This document shows positions 1 to 12,300 of a DNA stretch of 64,000 bases, piece after piece; position 1 is the stretch's first letter; each line of letters starts with the position of its first letter. The notes beneath the pieces are model-generated. The model searched no databases and was not told the DNA's origin. It was given only the letters and a program-made list of their open reading frames with translations. Location: NCBI GenBank assembly GCA_024349245.1, contig JALDNG010000001.1, positions 6,281,501-6,345,500 of the forward strand, written 5' to 3'. Both the position numbers and the translations under genes were made by a program. Origin of the DNA: Neodontobutis hainanensis (Eukaryota > Chordata > Actinopteri > Gobiiformes > Odontobutidae).

Positions 1-2035
1 GTGCTCCGGGGGAACCCATTTTGGGATTTTTGGATTTATGATAGGGGGTTCCTGCTCATTGGTCTGGGATTCCCTTAAGGTTAGGGTCCCTTGCCTTAAA
101 CTATTGGAAAATTTGTAAAGCAGCTGCCTTTAAATCCACCCAGCCGCTGTCTGCTGAAATTAAAATGTGCTTCTGTGACGTGAGTGACAGTTGGAAAGGA
201 TCAAAGAGCTGACTCAACATCTTCAGCACGGACTGTGCCTGAAAATTGGCTGGCACTAGTGACTACGTCTGTGAAAGGTGATATATAAATAAACTTTCTT
301 CTTCTACAGCATATATACAGTGTGCTGGGGAGCTCTGCTGTGTACCAGTCTGAATGCAGGGGTGACAGAAATCTTTGACAAACAGGCTGGCCGTCACAAT
401 CTTGACATGGAAATAAGCATTTCCAGTTATCATCAGCGCAAACTCATCTTTTAAAATGTATAAACTCCAAACATAAGTATAAATAATTGTTAAACAAGTT
501 TTTCTAGACTGGACCAATTAGTTCTACTATGTGGCTGAGTTCTGTGTACTTGGCCCTCTCCTCCAGTCCTTTGTTTTCTCTGGTCACTGATGCAGCATTC
601 ATTTCACCGCTTGTACCCTCACATGCAGTCCTTAACTATGCAGCGTGTCTTTTCTATAGTTTATCAGGCACTCAAATATTCCATGATATATGTTATGAGA
701 CAATCACCTAACATTATATCAATTTGTAAAAAAGGGAGCATATTGGGTAATTTACCAGCCCCACGTCCGTGTTAGGTGCCAGGTTTGTTGCGTTGGCCTT
801 TACAATCCTCACACCCAAATAAAGATGTGTGTCGTTTGCTGCTGCCTGATATGTGAAACTAAATAGGTCCTGTGTCTGTTATTGCTGAAACTGGTGGGAT
901 TTCAACAAAGATCTTTCAAGTGATGTTTGCGTATACATGACTGCAAACAGGTCCAGCAGTATTGTATTTTAATAAGACCAACCTTGTAATGTTCATTCAA
1001 AAAAATAGGTCTTGCCAGCTTTGTGCGAAATAAATAATAAAATAAATTTGTTGTTCTTATCCTTGGTGAGACGTTAAAATTATGTTGAAGTAAGGGGTGA
1101 ATGTCTTTTATCTGGCTAGACATCAACAATCTCTTTCTAATTAACCCAGCTATTCATAGAATCTGGATATCCAAGCCATTTAAACAACACTAGATTGTTA
1201 CCCCCAGACTTTTTTCTGGCCAGTACTTTTAAATGTTTTATTTTTAATCTCTAATAAGTTTTTGTATTTCCTCATAAAAAAGGTTCCTTTCATCCACTCC
1301 CCTGAATAATCGGTCTATATACAGGAGGATCTCTTAATATATGCCTTTTTTATGTAAAGTACCGCCTTTGTCGGTCTGCTCATAACCTTTTTTAAACACG
1401 CCCCTCAGCTTAGATATCCTCACTGTGTCACCTACACTAAATTTAAAAGCTACAGTTTCCCAACCCTTTGACGTATATATTGTAAACAAAAAACATCTTC
1501 TTGTTATCTTTATTGACAGCTGTTGGTGTTATTTAAATGGTCTTACGGTATGAATTGTTATAAGTGTTGACCATATCCTGGATAACATCAACATATCTGA
1601 CCTAGAGTTTACAGAAGTTAAATAACACCACATCCGGGTCTTAAAAGTTCTGTTAAAGCGTTCCAGAACACTTGCTTTAGTCTCATTCAAGGTGGAGAAA
1701 TTCATTTAACTAATTATGACTAATTTTATACTGACCCAATACAAAATGTTTATTATAAAACTCAGTGCCAGCATCTGGTAATTTACTTTGTTTAAAATAA
1801 AATGAGTGATAAGAAAGTATACGCTTGTCTGAATGATTAGTATTCTCTAATAGCCTGCTCATCTGATTTTTAAAAGAAGGGTTTAAAGCAGGAGTTTGTA
1901 ACTTTTCCAAATCAGTAAAATTGTGGCAAATGTTTAAAATGATTCAAACTAACAGTCTGGCTTAATTCTATGATCCGGACTTTGAGAGGCTATGATCTGG
2001 ACCGCAAGACATTTTTCATAATTACAAGCGCATTG
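1..2035. other. Gene-free stretch, probably GPD2 intron
   Basis: No coding exon of GPD2 or another gene could be supported on either strand. The sequence is AT-rich with many short stop-bounded frames. It lies downstream (on the minus strand) of the last visible GPD2 exon, so it is most simply intron, continuing past the left edge. Confidence 0.4.
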
Positions 2036-2240
2036 TTCATTCATTTTCTACCGCTTAGTCCCGTTCACAACCACTCACTCTCACATTCACTAGGGACACT
2101 AGAGTTGCCAATTAACCTATTCCTGCATATCTTATGACGGTAGAGGAAGCCCGGAGAGAACCCACGGTAACACCTGCAGGACAAGCAGACTCCTCACAGA
2201 AAGACCAGAGTCAGCCGGGTTTTAAACTCAATGTTCTCAC
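2036..2240. repeat. Dispersed teleost repeat ('ttctaccgctta ... gttgccaattaacct')
   Basis: The stretch begins with TTTTCTACCGCTTAGTCCC and includes TTGCCAATTAACCTATTCC, followed by 'gaagcccggagagaaccca' and 'actcctcacagaaag'. These phrases belong to a very common fish repeat, probably the 3' end of a LINE-type element. The exact family was not identified. It has no coding potential here. Confidence 0.6.
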
Positions 2241-3200
2241 ACATTTATGAAGGAGTATTAAACATAATATGCATGATTCCAGGCTGTTTTCAATAAACAA
2301 CCAGGTATTGAGCCTTAGCTTTGGCCTCTTGATTTTGTAGCATTTTCCTTTTGGCTGTGAGCTGTGTTTTTTAAAAGCTAAACACTCACCAGAGCCGTGA
2401 TCATTTACATTTCCCTTCCCCTGGACGCTCTCTCCAAACTACAGCTTTAACAGTACATTAAACAATGAAATAGAACTGGTATGCATTCTATCACAGTTGA
2501 ATGACTCTAAAAGAAAAATACTAGGCTATAAGAAATATAATTTATTGATAATAAGCACTTTAATCAAGGAAAGACCTGTGATTGGTTAAAAGCAAAACAC
2601 TTGTGACACATAAATCTAGCCTCTTTATACCTGCGCCGGCTCAAGTCCTGCCTATTTATATTTACGCCAGCTCCTGTCCTGTCTTTTAGTCCTGTCTATT
2701 AGTACCACCATCTTTGCCCTGAAAATCTGAAATAGTAACTTTGGAAATGCCCCCTCAATGAACTTCGTCTCTGCTAGGTACCTGTGTTTTGATCATGAAG
2801 ATACTTGAAATGATGCAATTCCACATGTTATCCCTTGGAAAACTAATGCATTATACTGAGCCATAATAATTTAAGTAATCGTGTTATGTGTGCAGATAGA
2901 AAACACTATTGTATTTGTTCCATATTTATGCGAGTAAAGTCAGTTCACAGCTGTTCATGGCTTCAATGAACATGCATAGCTACAGTGGTCCAGTGAGTCG
3001 GAATAACTCAAGGACATAGTCCAGCCTAATTTCTACTAATGGTTCAAACAGGCTTTACACAACATACTGTACATGTATACATATATAAAACATATTTCTA
3101 CATAAACACAAAAAGTAAAAAAAAAGTAAAACAAACAGCAATGTCTTTGTGACAAAGTGCAGCGTATACCAAGAAAAATTAATGTGAAGTGGCAACTCAC

Positions 3201-3364
3201 CGTCATAATACACAATTGCTCCCACCAGCTTGTCCCTCTTCAGCATGGGGAACAGCTCCAAGGCCTTGGACTTACTCAAGACATAACTGCTCTTTAGGCA
3301 CTGGATCCCTGCCACCAGGTCATACATTTTAATGCCAACCCAGTAGTAAGGCAACTGCCACCAC
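3201..3364 (-). CDS. gpd2: GPD2 coding exon 5 of those visible
   Basis: The acceptor is cttag at 3365-3369 and the donor gtgagttgcc at 3191-3200. The 164-nt exon continues a split Lys codon and encodes WWQLPYYWVGIKMYDLVAG, then SYVLSKSKALELFPML and KLVGAIVYYDG. It ends after the first base of a Gly codon. The following exon (human homologue begins QHNDARMN) is outside the window. Confidence 0.95.
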
Positions 3365-6300
3365 CTAAGAAGACAAAAAAAAAACGATTCAAACAGATGA
3401 GGGGGATTCTTTTAGTTGGTTCAAGATAGAGGTGTATCAACACATGCATCATATTTTTAACAATTCATTTGAGCACAGAACTCCAGTAATGTGCACATAC
3501 CGTATGTAATGAATGCAAGGCAGACTACAGTTAACTTGTTTAAACATTATTTAAACTGAATTTCCAGGCAAACAGGGATTTAGATAATTATAGAATATTC
3601 ACAATGTCTCCTTCACATTAAAATAATGCACAGTAAAATGCTTTATAAAAATAGAAAATTAAGTATGTATTCTATAAAAACACATATGTATTAAAATGCA
3701 CTAAGTTGGTACTGTGCTAGATTTTTACTACCATATACAACATACTGATTAGCTAACTGCATTGCACAACACCAGTTTTTTCCTAGGCTCTTTTATTCAT
3801 GCCTTTAAATATTTTGGCTTAATAAAGAATCTTTGGATATATCAAAAAGATAGGATAGCCAATGGCATGGCTAAACCAAGATTACTACTTACTTGTAAAC
3901 AGGAAGCATGATAGGCAATGGTGCGGATAAATGAGGGGCAATCTCCAGGAGGTTGGCTCTTTCATGAAGGGCCTCTTTCACCATCATGTACTGTTAACAT
4001 AAAACATGCAAAGTTGAAGTAAAGTAAGTAATGGAGGACGTAAAGATGAAAACAGAATAAGAGGAACCTGTTCGTAGTCAAGCTTCATGATGGCTTTCTG
4101 TAGATAGCGCACTCCGCCATGGATCAGCTTTGTGCTGCGGCTGCTGGTGCCTGATGAGAAGTCGCTTCTTTCTACCAAAGCAGTGTTGAGGTCTGCAGCA
4201 AATATTCAAGTTAATTTGAACTACAACAACAATGCAAATTAAAGCCCGTAAATCATTTCCCCCAAGTTTATTCAGATATTTTCTGCTGTTTTTTAAAACC
4301 AGTGTGATTTTGGTTGTTGTGCGTTCCACACAAAATGGTTAACTTCCTGTTTAGTTCAGGGTGGTGGTCTCATGGACTTGTATATTTGCCTTGTTGCAAT
4401 TATCTGTGTACCAAGTTTCATTTTCCAATCCATCCACCCATCTTCTACCGCTTATCCGGGGCCTGGTTGCGGGGGCAGCAGTCTAAGCAGAGATGCCCAG
4501 ACTTCCCTCTCCCCAGACACTTCCTCCAGCTCTTCCGAGGGTATACCGAGGTGTTTCCAGGCCAGCCTAGAGACATAGTCCCTCCAGCGTGTCCTAGGTA
4601 TTCCCCGGGGTCTCTTCCCGGAGGGACATGCCCGGAACACCTCTCTAGGGAGGCGTCCAGAAAGCATCCAAAACAGACGCCACCTCAGCTAGCTCCTCTC
4701 GATGTGGAGGAGCAGTGACTCTACTTTGTGCTCCTCCCGAGTGATCAAGCTCCTGACCCTATCTCTAAGGGAGCGCCCGCCACACGGAGAAAGCTCATTT
4801 CGGCCGCTTGTATCCAGGATCTTGTACTTTCGGTCATGACCAGTAGCACGTGACCATAGGTGAGAGAAGGATCGTAGACTGACCGGTCAATTCCAGAGCT
4901 TTGCCTTACAGCTTAGCTCCTTCTTCACAACGACAGACCGGTACATCAACCTCATCACTGCAGAAGCTGCACCGTTACGTTTGTCAATCTTACGCTCCCT
5001 CCTTCCCTCACTCGTGAACAAGACCCCAAGATACTTGAACTCCTCCACCAGCCTGAATGGGGCAAGCCACCCTTTTCCGACTGAGAACCATGGTCTCAGA
5101 CTTGGAGGTACTGATCCTCATACCAGGTGCTTCACACCGCCGCTTGATGGAGCCAACAGGACAACATCATCTGCAAAAAGCAGGGACAAGATACAGTGGT
5201 CCCCAAACCAGACTCCCTCCGGCCCCTGGCTCCACCTAGAAATCCTGTCCATAAAGATAATGAACAGGACCGGTGACAAAGGGCAGCCCTGCCGGAGTCC
5301 AACATGCCCCGGGAACAGGTCTGACTTACTGCTGGCAATGCGAACCAATCTTCTGCTCCGGTTGTACAGGGCCCGGACAGCCCTTAGCAACGGGCCCCGG
5401 ACCCCATACTTCCAGAGCACCCTCCACAGGGGGCCACGAGGGACACAGCTAAATGCCTTCTCCAGATCCACAAAACACATGTGGACTGGTTAGGCAAACT
5501 CGCATAAACCCTCCAGCACCCTGGAGAGGGTATAGAGCTGATCCATTATTCCACGGCCGGGACAAAAAAAAAACGCATTGTTTCTCCTGAATCCGAGGTT
5601 CGACTATCGGCCACATTCTCCTCTCGAGTACCCTGGCATAGACTTTGCCGGGGAGGCTGTCATGTCCCACCCTCGTGTTTGTCTGTCTGTTTATGTATTA
5701 TGTATCATTTCCTGTGTTTTATTGTGAAATCACTAACCCCTGTCTGTGTTTCGGATTGTCTTCCTGCCCTTGTGTCTTTCCCTCCACTGTGATTACCTAC
5801 TCCACCCCTAAAGTGTTCCACTTGTGCCTCCTTGTGTTCCCTTAACAGTCTGTGTGTTTTCCTCTGTCCTGTGCCAGATTGTCTCTACCCATGTGAGCAT
5901 TCCAGCGTTTCCTACTGTATTTTTTGAATCAGTCTTCTAGTGTTTACCTTAGTGTTTGTGTTTGACCTTAGCCTTAGACTTCCCGTGATAATCACCTCAT
6001 TTATGATTAAAAAAAATATTGTGACTTTTCCAGGAGTCCAGGGGAGTCATTTTTCAATATTTTTTCTCAGGGACTTCAAATTAATAAATTTTTTGCTGGG
6101 CTTCAATTTTGGGGTGGATAAAATTTACTTTTTGTGTGATGATGAATAATGTTATGATGACCAAAATTCATGTCTCTTCAACCAACAACATTTCTGGCTC
6201 CCATTTAAAATCTTTAGGGGCTGCAAGACCTGTCACAATTATTAAATAATTGTTTGATCGTGGTCTAATCGCGGTCATTACAGATGATTGTTATTATTGT

Positions 6301-9300
6301 CCATTATTATTGTCCATTATTATAAAACACAAGGGGGCACTGTAGTTGGTAGCGGGAAGTTCGGATCATTTTACAGACTTGGATTTTTGAATCTTGTTCA
6401 GCAAAATTACATAAAAAATTTTTTTGTCATTTTATTTATTTCAGCATCACAGGAAGAACTCGAGACTCGATGATCTAATCTTTTTTGTTTAATGTACAGA
6501 ACGTATGATATTTTTCGCGCACGCGCGGCCAACATGTTGACCGAATTACTCTCTGAGACAACTCGGTAGTCCCGAGTCATATTAAAGAATCATTCGTTCA
6601 TGAACCACCTACCTGCAGCACTCTACTTCTACCGGTCTCCCTCTGAATTCATTACGCTGAGCATTACGTTCAAATGATATTGCCCTGTTGATTTCTCCAT
6701 CCTTTTGAGTTAGAGCATGGATTTAGTTTTCAAAGCCGGCCCCTTTTGTTTTTACGCCCGATGATAAAGGAGGCCTAAAGACGTTGACACGCCAGTGTGT
6801 CGAATTTGTAAGAGAGAAACACCAGTGAAAGCCGCCAACACCACAGGAATCACCTGAAAGCACATTACCCATCAGATTTTGGCAAAGTTTTGAAGTCATC
6901 CACAGCCGCTTATACTTCGGTCAGGTGACAATATATATCTCGGGCCTTCGGACAGGTAACAAAATATAAACGCAACAGTATTAAATGGCGCATGGTGACC
7001 AACAGCATGACGAGATACATCGCTAAGAAAATGCAGCCTTTTAATACTGTGGAGAAACCAGCATTTAAAGAAATGCTCCACAACTTCAACAAGCAATATA
7101 AATTGCCAGAGAAAACATACATTTCCAAAACAGCAATTCCAAATTTATACAGATAACTGAAGGATGAAATCCTCAAGGATTTGAAAGAAACTGATTTTTA
7201 TTCAGTCCAGTGTAAATATGACACAGTACATGAGCCTAACAGTAGATTACATTTCTGTTATTTACAGAATTTTCAAAATTGTAAAATATATTTATATTTT
7301 ACTTTAGTTTGGAATGAGATATTGACAGTCCTTTTTATGTTATGGTCACTTTATGGTGATTGTTTCTATTATTTATACTTTCATATACATTGTTTATTTA
7401 AATGAACACATTTTTAAAATGTACATATTTTTCATTGAATAATTTACTTTATAATAATTTACCTTTTTTAAACGAAGAGTGGGATTTTGGGGTTTGTGCG
7501 CTTCACCCAAAATGGGTTGACTTCCGGTTTGGTGCTCTCTTAGAATTTTATATTTGCCATGTCATGATTTATCTGACAAGACAGAGCTTCTGCTCTTTGA
7601 TTGCAAATTTAACCCAATGAGCATGTGTAAAAGGTCAACTTTATTTACTTACAAATTCAAGCCCAGAAAAAATATTTTTTATTTGAAGTCCCCAAGAAAA
7701 AATATTAAAACATGACTCAATAGTAGCCCCCGGAGCGTCTTGCAGGGACGAAACAAGAAATGAACAAAGAACTAGTTATCAATATGAATTGTAAATGTAT
7801 TGTCACTATTGTATTTTAGAATGGATGTATAGGCCAAGCATTGTTATCATTATCCACACTTTGTCAGGTGTGAGTCTGTGACCAGTGAGTCACTGTTTAT
7901 TGTATTTTTCCCTTTTCAGTTTAGTTCAGTAACAAAAGACTTGAACACATAAATGATTAATGCATGAGCTGATACTGTTGAAGTGAAATGGAATGACACC
8001 GACAAGCACTTGTTTTTATATTAATAGGAGAAGTATGCACTAAATACGAAACTAATTAATAATAAACTAGTAACATATGTGCTGCCTATTTTCATAATGA
8101 GTAATGCATTATAGGGTATTACACTGTGCGCACAATTATTAGGCAAGTGATTATTTTGAACATGTCATCATTTTATCCATAATTTCCAACTCAGAGCTGT
8201 ATAAACTTGAATACTTATTAGATTTAATGCATATCAGGTGATGTGTATTTGTGTAACAAGGGAGGGTGTGGCCTAAGAAGATCAACACACTAAAAAAAAA
8301 AAGTATTTCACAGGGATGCAGCACTCTTGGGTGCATATGGGGGCGTTATCACAGAACCATCAAAAACGTTTTGTAGCAAATAGTCAACAGTGTTGCAAGA
8401 AACGTGTCGAGAAGAAAAGACACAAGTTAACCGCCAAAGACTTGCGAAGAATCAAATGGGAAGCTACTAGGAACCCAATACACTCCAGTGTAAAGGTTTT
8501 GTGGACTGATGAGATGAGAGTGACTGTTGATGGACCAGATGGATGGGCCAGTGGTTGGATCAGTAACTCAGACGCCAGTGAGGTGGAAGTGGTGTACTGG
8601 TATCGGCAGGTATTAGTAAAGATGTGCTAGTTGGACCTTTTCGGGTTGAAAATGGACTCAAAATCAACTCTCAAACCTACTGTCGAAGACACTTTCTTCA
8701 AGCAGTGGTACAGGAAAAAGTCTGCATCTTTCAAGAAGACTTTGATTTTTATGCAAGACAAAGCTCCATCACATGCATCAAAGTTCTCCACTGCGTGGCT
8801 GGCCAGTAAAGGCCTTTAAAAGATGAAAAACTAATGACATGGCCCCCTTCTTGACCTGACTTAAACCCTATTGAGAACTTTTGAGCCCTTTTTAAGCAGG
8901 AAATTTACAGTGAAGGTAAACAGTACACCTCTCTGAACAGTGTCTGGGAGGCTGTGGTTGCGGCTGCACAAAAAGTTGATTCTGACTAGATCAAGAAACT
9001 GACTGACTGAATCTTTGTTCATTTAGTTGCATAATAATTCTGCACACCAATATTTGCCTAATAATGGTGTATAGTAGATATTCTCTTAAGAAAGCCAAAA
9101 CTTCACTTTTACTATTTAAATGTTCAAGTTTGAGGGTTTAACATTTTGGATTGACCAAAAGCACTGTATTTGTACAGTAACAAAATTAATCCTCAAAAAT
9201 ACAACTTGCCTAATTATTGTAACATAAGTGTATATACAACGGTATTGTATTAAATCGTATTGTATCATTGAGGTATGTATCATATTGTGACCCAAGTATT

Positions 9301-12300
9301 GAGGTATGTATCGTACAGTATCGTGATGACCTGGGCAATACCCAGCCCTTGTAATTAGGTATGCATTTTTACTCATTTCCATTCTCAGTATTATTATTAG
9401 GAGTTGTTAAAAGAGCTCTTACTGCGAGTGACAGCATCTAAGGCACATCCTGCTCCTGTGGCTCCTCCACCAACAATAAGAATGTCAAACTCCTCAGTGT
9501 TTTTCAGTTTTTCCAGCTGTGCCCGCCGAGTAGGGAGTTCGTTTGCAAAAGGAATCTTCAGCTCCGATTCTGCAGCCACATTGGCTAACCGAGCCTGGAT
9601 AAAAAAAAAAAAATTATAACATAAAATAATATTATGATGCATACATTATACAAGAGTGTTTGGACAAATCCGCTAATAAATGTGTAATCTCTATGTTATA
9701 ATACACACACTTCTTACTAAATGAGTGCGCAATACAATGCATAAAAAAATTGCTTCTGGTTGTTTAATAGAAAAAAAAAAGAAACAGACATAAGATGTAT
9801 GTACCTTAGTAACTCAAAAAGATTTTTTTCTAAATCCCTGTATCCAATGTTTTGAATAATTATTGTTAATTAATTTATTTGATTGAGACAGTGCATGTTA
9901 ATGAGCATACATGGACACAGCCACATAAATGTAAACATGCCAGATTGTAGACTTGGGTGAATTTCCATCAGATGTCCCGACAAAATAAAATTTACACTGT
10001 ACAAATTAAAATCACATTCAAGAAACATTGAAGCTCACAATGTATGTGCTCATGCTGTACAGTCTACAACTCCATGTTAGAATTTTATCTTATCATTGAT
10101 TGCTGGTTTAGAGCATGTAAGGAGGGGTAAATCACAGCTTGTAACCCCCAGTGCACAGCCCTGTTGTATGATCAGAAATTGGGTCAATTTCACCCCGAAC
10201 ATTGTCTTTGGGGCAACAGAGGCCAAGAAGGTTGTCCAATAACTTGAAGTTCGGCAGTTCAAACCACCACCTGCTGTTCACTCCTTTTAAGTGTTCATTG
10301 GGGAAGACACTGAACTCAGTCTGATCTCCAATATCTGCAACAATTTGTGTGTGTGTGTGTGGGTGTGTGTGAATACAAGCTTGATGTAAAGTGCTTTGAC
10401 ACACTGACAACACTGTTGTTGATTGACCATATAATTAGAATAGTGTAACTAATATTAATCAAGGTTCAGCTAAAAATCACAGCATTCTTATGCTATGTGG
10501 ATGTGTGATTTCAAACAAATATGTATTAATTTTCTCTTTTAGCAATTCATAACAAATGATTGCAAGTGGCTTTGAAAGCACTGTGGCATTTGACTTGCAA
10601 ATAGTGGCATGCGTTAGTAATTGAAACCTTCCACTGCAAACAAGTCAATGACAAAATCAGTCTATTTTTGCTGGTTCATGGTGACAAACAGCCAAGCCAA
10701 ATTAAGCACCACCCTATACTCAAGTTAAGATTGAGAAAGCCACACCATTGCACATGCTAATGGGCAATCGTCCGGTGTCTCAAAAACTCCATGCTGCATG
10801 CCCTGCCCAAACAAGATGGATATTTATCTCATCAGCATTGTTATTACTGGGATTAGAAGCATGCATGATTACAAACTATTGTGAAAAAATGATTCATCAG
10901 CATTGAAGTTTTGCTTACCCATCCATGCTTGGTTGGAAGGAAGGTGACAGGCAATGGAATATGTGTCACGCCAGGACAGGTTTAAGAGTGCAGAAAAAAA
11001 ATAGGCCTTTGTTGAATAAAATTTTTCTCATTATCAGAGGTCACAGAAACACAGCTGCTCTTCCATCTTACATTACGCAGGACTTTATATATACATCACC
11101 ACATCATGTGTTGCTCTTCTTTCTCTTTTTTAAATCAAATTTAGCTTTATGTCCTCTGGGATTAAAGGATCTGGAAAACCTACCTGGAAAGCAACCTAAA
11201 AACTAACTATAAAAAGACATGATTGTATTCTTCCGGTATAAATATACAATCTTGTATCTATACTTTACCTTTTTATTTCCAGGAGCTAGACATTCCTAGA
11301 GTATAAGGGGAAAGAATGACATGGCATATCCTTAAAGACACATGACAGTAAACAGAAGAGGACTAAGGCCCCATCCTCTCCCGCTTAGCCCTACACCTTG
11401 GCCCTACAAAGGAAGTAAGGGGTAAATAATCCACTCCCTTTAACAATGGTCAATGGCCTTCACATACCTATTAGGCCAAATGCAGAACAGAAATAATTCA
11501 TTTAAATAACCAATACAATAGCATTTAAATCCTAAAATGCCAACAACATTCCAAATTCTTAATGGGGCGGACTTAGTGATTTGGGGGTCCTAAGCAAATT
11601 TAAATGTATGGGGCCCCGACTATGTGTGACCCTGGAGCACAAAAGCAGTCGTAAAAAGTTGCAATAGCCAGGAGCACACTTAGTGATTTGGGAGTTAAAT
11701 GATTTCAGGTATGGGTCCTCAACAGTCAAACTTTAAACTCAAAACACATACAGTCAAGCGAAATTATTCAAACCCCTGGCAAATTTTAGTTAAAGTTACA
11801 TTTATTCATCCAGCAAGTTTTTTCTTGATTGCAAATGATTCAGGCATCTTCCAGAAGATAAGACAATGTACAAGAGGCATCATTGTGGAAATAAATATTT
11901 CTCAGATTGAATTTACATTTGAACAAAAAGTAGCATGTCCAAAATTATTTATACCCTTTCCAAACTGTCACAGTCTATGGGTAAATCTTGCCATTCCAAA
12001 TAGTCCAAGCTGTTCTAAAGCATCCTAATTACTCTGATTCATTTTAATCAACTCAACAGGTGAAAAACAGCAGCCTTCTGCAGTTGGTTTGACAGTCATT
12101 GCTAAGACAAAGAAACTCAATGAAGACATGTGGCTGCGCATTAGTCATGGCTAAAGTGCAATGTATTATTAAAAAAATACAAGTAGTTCCATACTGTAAA
12201 AAAATGGCATCTAAAGCCCCAAGCGACTGCTTACGTCGCCTATTGGTTAAGTCCGCCCCTGGAGGGATGCGCTACAATGCTGTTCCTTACTGCTACAAAA

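Noticed and set aside
4314..4718. Plus-strand open frame of 134 residues in the Rex3 region
   Set aside because: It lies antisense to the Rex3 3' end and has no family resemblance.
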